From contig NC_081406.1 of assembly GCF_030272615.1 (NCBI RefSeq), positions 459,694,072 through 459,758,071 on the forward strand: a stretch of DNA of 64,000 nt. Direction: 5' to 3'. Each line of letters opens with the position of its first letter. Positions within the stretch are counted from its first letter, which is position 1. The DNA is from Cryptomeria japonica. Taxonomy: Eukaryota > Streptophyta > Pinopsida > Cupressales > Cupressaceae. The notes under the pieces were generated by a model. That model searched no databases, was not told the origin of the DNA, and saw only the letters and a list, made by a program, of their open reading frames with translations. Positions 58,209 through 64,000 of this stretch are shown here, piece after piece. The translations under genes and the position numbers were made by a program.

Positions 58209-59612
58209 TGTCTTTGGGCAACAAATTTTATAATGATGTAATGTTTAGATGTTTTATGAGGTTACTTAGAATGTTATGATATGTTGTCATTGATGTCAAT
58301 TGAACTGGTAATAGTATTCATGTTATTGTTGATATTGTTATTTTTTATATTGGCTACTAACCGATTAGAAGAGCTTTGTGGAAGACATGAAGCGGTATGG
58401 TAAGTTTCTAAGTTGAACTGGTAAACCAGTGTAATGGGTTAAACCTTTCTATGCATTGTAACCGGTAAAACCTATCAGTTGTTAATCCCTACCCGATCAA
58501 GTTTGTTGGTTTATTATGATGAGCGGTAATGATGGAGATATGTGTGATCATTGTATGAGGATAAGTTCAAATTGTTTTGGCGCATTTGTTTATTGTCTAG
58601 GGAAGGAGAAAAGTGGATTGCATCTAATGCACAACACGTGATGAGTTACAAACTCTGATGAAGCGGTGATCATCGAGCGGTTGTAATTTTCTTGAAGAAT
58701 GTGAAGAGATTGTCATGATTTCTAATGGTCAAGATTGTATTGACTTGTTTGTAATCTCGATGATGAGAATTAGGTTTTGTTGTGTTACCAACCTAATTGA
58801 TTTTTATTAAGGTCGATGAAGTTGTTTGTAAAGGTTGTTGGAAAGATTGGCAGAAACCTATTGAATGTGTAGTTGCCTAACCAGTGAATGGATCTGCACT
58901 TTGAGTGAAGGCAGATTGAAGCTTAAAAGGATTTGACCAAGAAAATGTAGTGTTATTTAGACAGATCAAGAAAACCTATTGTTTTCTAACAATTATAGCA
59001 GAAGTGAAATCACTTAACTGGGTAAGCTCTAACAAGGTGGTACATTAGCTTGGATTCTTAAATCCTCCAACAAGGTTACTCCTAACAGGGTATTTTGGCT
59101 TTCATCAAGGCATATTTGTAAATATCTTGACTGGGTAATTCCTAACCGGAATTAGTTCTTAACAGGACTTATTGTAAACCTTTAATAGGATTGGCTCCTA
59201 ATAGGGCGAACTTCAGAAGAGTTCAGATAGTTATCCTTGTGAGTCTCATCTCACCATAGTTTTTACCTATTTAGGTTTTCCATGTATAAACATTTGTATC
59301 AAGTGGTGAATGTTTTTGTGGCTATGATTTTATTTGTTGATTTGATTAACTTCTGATAAGGCATGATAACTAGAAGCATTGAGAAATGAATATGTTGAGT
59401 TATGATTAAGCATTGTTGATGTTTACAAGATTGAAGTTGTTTACTGTTAAGTTGTCACAACAGTCAAACTGGTTGATGTCATGTATTCTTATGAATATTG
59501 ATCTTGACTGAGATATGTTTACTTTGTGTGATTGAATTTAAGTTAGGGAACTTTGTATTAGTTTTTCAATATACTGGTTCACCCCCCCCCCTCTCAATAT
59601 TCTACCAAATAC
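58209..59612 (+). repeat. Copia-type LTR I, plus orientation (edges approximate)
   Basis: Has TTGTCATTGATGTCAA near the start, hairpin GTGAG..CTCAC at 59239-59254, GGTTTTCCATGTATAAA and CACCCCCCCCCCTCTCAA near the end, as in F, G and K. 59030-59210 contains five or so related words (CCTAACAGGGT, CCTAACCGGA, CTTAACAGGAC, CCTAATAGGGC). Both boundaries are inferred. Confidence 0.6.
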
Positions 59613-61190
59613 TTATTATTTCATCATACCATCAGTGTGCATAAGTTTTTGTATATTTTGATCCATGCAAGTACACAACATTGACTCCACTTGGCTTCAC
59701 GGGTCTAAGTGTGCCTATATTCCCCAATGATGGTTATAGGAGATAGCAAAATGGCCAAACATTATTACCTAGCCTAACCCATCATTTCTAATTTGGATGA
59801 TTCATCCCTAATTCTCATGATTACACCTCTAGGTCGCCATTGAGGTGATGACCAGTTACCCTTATGCTTATAGTAAATGACCAGTGAAGAGTGTCTGTGC
59901 ATAGTCAATTAGTCATCCATTATTGCTATTATAGTATGAATATTATTGATATTTCATCTTTAGTGCAATAATGCAATATTTTAATGGACATGGTGTTTTA
60001 TGAAAATTCAATTTAAAGTGATTTAAGTGATTTTATTTTAGGGGAATTCTAGGAGTTTATTGATCTTGTGAATTTAAATTTGAATTTTTTATTATTTTAT
60101 ATTCCACCATAAACTGAACATATAATGTTGTTTTGGAATTCATTGAAAAACACTTAGTCTTTTCTCTTGTTTTTGCTCTCAAACATTGTGAGGAGTGTAT
60201 GAAAATGTAAAGAGTTTAATTCTTTGTGGGTAGAATTTTATGGGAATTGGATTGGAAAGATTAAATTTGTGGAGCTTGACATGTTGTTTGAATTTGAGGA
60301 GCTTTGTAGAGTGTAGGCCTTCCTCTTTGCATTTGAAGGTTCTTCTCAAGCCTGAGGTAGGAGTTCTTATTCTTTGATTCACTTCCCTACTTGAAATTAT
60401 TTTCCCATGCTTAAGATTTGTTTTTATTTGAATTATCACCCTCTTCCTCAAATGAGATTGTTCTTATTCATTGGATTTTAATGTGTGCATTGTCTGATTG
60501 AGAAAATGGGTGTTTTGGTGGATTTTGATTCCCAATTTTTCATGATTCATCGTAGGGACTTTTTATTTCAATTTTTTGTTTCTTAGAGGTATTTATCAAA
60601 TGAGTGGGAGCCAAATTTAGCCCAGTTCTCATCCGAATTGTAAAATTGATGCCCTAGATAGTCTCTTAGAGTCAAACCCCTAGTTCTAACCCAAATTGGT
60701 GCTTTTGGCATGTAGGTATGCATCTGCTATGTAGAGTGGTCTAATTGATCAAATATGGTTCCATGGAAACCCAAAATGTAACAACTGAAGCTGAAAGTGG
60801 TTCTACTGATCACCAATGTGGTGCCTTTGATCTATTTTGGATGGTAGTCACTATTTGGAATCGTTTAACCTATGATGATTTTAGCATGAATTTATGATCG
60901 TTTCCTTATTTTGAGACCCTACAATTTCTCCTTGGTTGTGAGACTAAATGCATTGTTATGTATTTTGAGAGATTATTTATGATATTGTTATTGTTATGTT
61001 GACTGTAATAGGTATCTATGCATTGTTCTTATATGTTATCCAAAGTGGCTTTGACTATCGAGACCATTGCTAAATTGAGGTGTCATATTTGATACTTGAA
61101 CCATGCCTCCTTGAGTGCTTCTAACCAATAGTTTATGTTATGAGTAAAAGAAAATGTATACTATGCACTTAATGGAAACTTATTGTGATT
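59613..61190. other. No gene seen
   Basis: AT-rich single-copy-looking DNA. A 90-codon minus ORF at 60179-60451 has no motif. Confidence 0.4.
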
Positions 61191-61648
61191 GAAGCCTTAG
61201 GTTGCACATGTGTGTGCATTTGAATTCTCGTGTTCATAATGAGCCTGATGTGCCTAGGCTTAGTTCATGGATACAGTTGCGAGGTGGACCTTATTGTGGG
61301 ACTTATGATTTAAATAACATGAGATGGTGCATTGTGTAGCATTAGTATGCATATGTTTCCTTTATGTTGAAATTCTTGTGAGGGCTTGGGATAGGTTGGA
61401 GGAATGAGACCGTCCATGGATGGATGATGTTAGTGGGCTCCTTGTCTACACAAGAGGATTACCTAAACTTTGTGTGAGTTATTGGAGCTACACTTGATAC
61501 TTCACCATTTATCTCCTTATCATATAGCCCTTTTAGAGATTGAGTAGAGACCCTATTGTGACCTCATGATTGAGTAGTTGACTTGCTTGAGTGTTTGGGC
61601 CGTGTGAGTATCTCCATCAGAACAGGGGGTGGACTTGAGGGCACCACA
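61191..61648 (+). repeat. Dispersed repeat R, copy 2, left part
   Basis: Aligns to 25110-25655 of copy 1 and stops at CCACA, the target duplication of solo LTR K. Confidence 0.85.
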
Positions 61649-62992
61649 TGTTGGATATTGTTGAAAAGTTTGCTGGAACAATGCTTGGTCATTAATGTCA
61701 ACATATTCCTCTATGTATTCCAATGTTGCAGGTAGATTAAATGAGTTGGTTTGGCCAGTGTGCCGCACAAGAGTTGTTGCAGTTTAATGGGTTTTGAGAT
61801 AGGTATCTCTAGTTGATTTAGTTAAATTTTTTAGTGTTCTACATGATGATTTGATCGAGTTATGAGAGCCAGTATTGAGGTTGGTTTTTTAGTTGTTTGT
61901 GGTGTTCAATTTTCTAGATTCTTCTCTACATTGCTCTGGAATTGCAATATATTGATTTGCGTATTTGGGACGTTCATATGTGTACTCAATTTAGATGGTT
62001 CATAATTTGGATATCCACAAGTGAATCTTTCAGTTTTCCAGTCTGTTTAATGCGTGTTCTTGAGGTTCAATATAATGATGATGAATATTATAGTAAGTGG
62101 TGATGTTGTAGTTGTTGTTGTGGTAATTCACATTGCTTGTGGATGTTTTTAGATTGTTTTCTATTCATTTTGATGGTCTGCATTGATCATTGTGAACTTT
62201 ATTGATCATTTTCTTGATCTGGTGGTGTTATTTGATTAATGTGATATCCATGATGATTGTAGTGTGTTGCACATGTTCATGGATTAATTATTTGAGGTGT
62301 TGTATGATCTGGGAGTTTATTTGGATCCAGACTATGTCTTAGTCGACATTGTTTTGGTCTACATATTATGATGTAGTGTGCTCTTGTAATTTGTGATGAG
62401 TGTTGAGATGACCTTGGAATATAGGTTGATGACTTGTATAAATAAATATAATAGTCATGTAATAAATTTATCTGTGAGTGTATCTGAATGTGTGTCATTA
62501 GATAAAAGTGCAAGCAAGTGTTTTGATCTTTTGGAAGTGTGAAGAAGTTTGGCAAAGAAGATCAATCAATGTTCTTAACTAGAACTATAACCAAGCATGA
62601 GAAGATGCTATTTCATCAGTTCATGATCCTTCAAATGTAATTCAAATGTTTTTGTAAGATAGTTAGTCTTCCTCAAGGTTGTAGCCCTTCTTAGGTTATG
62701 TGGTTTGAGCAATGAGCTATAGGCAGTGTGCCTAAATGCATGTGCATTCCCCATTGTAATATTTTATTTACTCCTAATAGGGTACTATCTCATTGTGGGT
62801 AATTTTCCACTATGGTTTTTCCCTTAACCGAGTTTTCCACGTAAAAATTCTTGGTATTATGTGTGTTATTGATATGGTGTTGATTTATACTTTAACTGTT
62901 AATTATCATATCTCAATTTGTGATTAAGTTGAGTAAAGTTTTTGTGCAAACTAATTCACCACCCCTCTAAGTTTGTTGCCTTTTTTCCAATA
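61649..62992 (+). mobile_element. Solo LTR K (copia type, 1344 bp)
   Basis: Flanked by CCACA at 61644-61648 and 62993-62997; the uninterrupted repeat R copy 1 confirms the insertion site. Starts TGTTGGATATTG, ends TTTTTTCCAATA (expected CCAACA). Has GGTCATTAATGTCAACA near the start, the degenerate hairpin near 62795-62810, GTTTTCCACGTA and CACCACCCCTCTAAG near the end. Confidence 0.9.
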
Positions 62993-62997
62993 CCACA

Positions 62998-63290
62998 AGG
63001 TTGGGTGGAATTGAACAAATCACCATTGGGGACTGGTGGACATATTTACAAGCACCTTGAAGAGCTTATTCACCCTTATGGTTACTTGTTCTTCCTCTTT
63101 CTACATTGTTGGTTTTTTAAGTAAATGTAATTTGATTTGATCATTGTAATAATTGGAAAACTATGTATTAAGAACACTCCATATGGAGGATGATGTAATG
63201 TAAACATATTGATATGATTTGAGTAGGCTTTAGTGGACCAATGTTGGAGCTAGCTACAACACATGATTATGTATGATTCTCTTTTTAGTT
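62998..63290 (+). repeat. Dispersed repeat R, copy 2, right part
   Basis: Continues the alignment to copy 1 at 25655-25945 (CACCATTGGGGACT, TTGTAATAATTGGAAAAC). Confidence 0.85.
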
Positions 63291-64000
63291 TTGATTTGTT
63301 TAAAGAGTCATATATTAATAGTGATAAATAATTACATAATCATTGAGAGAGAAAAATTGAGTCTAAAAATCTCCCCAAATAGTCCATCAAAAACAATCTA
63401 ATGTACCTATGACAAAAGCACCCCTATCCATCAGGAATTTTTCCATTATATCACCCCATGATATCTAGCCTAAACAATTACAAAACATATACATTCGGAC
63501 TTGCAGTGAGCCACTTTTAGAAGACAAAATGAAACATGGTGTATATACTATAATAAAAAAACTTAATTTACTATCACAATTTCCTTACCTTTTGTGCATG
63601 GAGACACCCTTTGAGCATCAATTTATATGAACCTACATCCTAACGATTCTTAGTAGGGAAACCAATCCATAATGTTCTACTCAACTTCTTCATAGAGCCC
63701 ATCGACCTGGCCTATTTGTGCCATGAGAAGGAAGCAACATAAGCAGGAGCTGAGAACTTATCTAAGGAACCCATTTCTCTAGCTCCCACTATATTCTCCT
63801 TGCCTCCATTGCCTTCAAATAATCCTTCACACCCACCATGCCAACTTGTATTGAGGCCCTTAAGACCTCCTTATTATTGTTTGTACTCTAAATAAGGAAG
63901 GGCGAAGGGGAGCATGAATTCACTCACCTGTAACCACATACCACCTGGAAGACAAACCCCTTCCCTTCAAATGAAATGGACATAAGAATCTAAAAATCCC
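63291..64000 (-). other. Unassigned; possible decayed ORF on the minus strand
   Basis: Ignoring stops, the minus strand near 63870-63640 reads VLRASIQVGMVGVKDYLKAM and EARRI, then WELEKWVP and LLMLLPSHGTNRPGRWAL, which looks like once-coding sequence but matches no family I know. Otherwise AT-rich with no gene. Confidence 0.3.

Noticed and set aside
57116-59612. LTRs J and I as the two ends of one element
   Set aside because: They are in opposite orientations and poorly alike, with no interior between them.

Overview
The window looks like intergenic DNA of a large plant genome, most likely a gymnosperm such as a conifer. This is inferred from AT-rich sequence, long simple-sequence tracts, wall-to-wall retrotransposons at very different stages of decay, stacked insertions and the absence of any convincing intact host gene. 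I see no rRNA, tRNA or CRISPR. Almost everything I can name is Ty1/copia or Ty3/gypsy LTR retrotransposon, a LINE, a TRIM, or a transposon-associated plant-mobile-domain pseudogene.

Layout, left to right. 1-1650: edge of a minus-strand LTR element (gag start, Met-tRNA primer site, LTR). 2343-7414: nearly whole plus-strand copia element A, one frame, four stop codons, all catalytic motifs kept. 7415-12200: old gypsy remains with a gag fragment. 12204-20331: two copies of a microsatellite-linked repeat flanking a decayed coiled-coil ORF and a LINE whose reverse transcriptase stops at the second microsatellite. 21490-23700 (minus): plant-mobile-domain pseudogene with a TATA box. 25100-25945: repeat family R, copy 1. 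26519-26851: complete TRIM with target-site duplication. 28042-50190: a gypsy LTR and leader (L) broken by a nested stack. Copia D (28731-41629, minus) sits in L; solo LTR C (28901-34480) sits in D's left LTR; the gag-protease-only element B (29609-34276) sits in C. Copia E (41704-48375, minus) is a second insertion in L. Target duplications AATTC, TAAAC, GTTTT and CAAGT prove the order. 50191-57115: three truncated plus-strand copia 3' ends, F inside G inside H, with foreign-looking coding sequence inside G. 57116-59612: two more LTRs in opposite orientations (J, I). 61191-63290: repeat R copy 2, split by solo LTR K with duplication CCACA. The last 700 bases hold only a weak decayed ORF.

The best candidate for something little described is element B: a 4.7-kb LTR element with primer site, polypurine tract and target duplication that encodes Gag plus a degenerate protease and then an acidic extension of about 270 codons where integrase, reverse transcriptase and RNase H should be. 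It must have moved with enzymes supplied by another element. Other notable items are the SSR-linked repeat with 42-bp inverted arms, a recurring palindrome in gypsy L, and a hairpin shared by the copia LTRs, with a paired base change in one of them.
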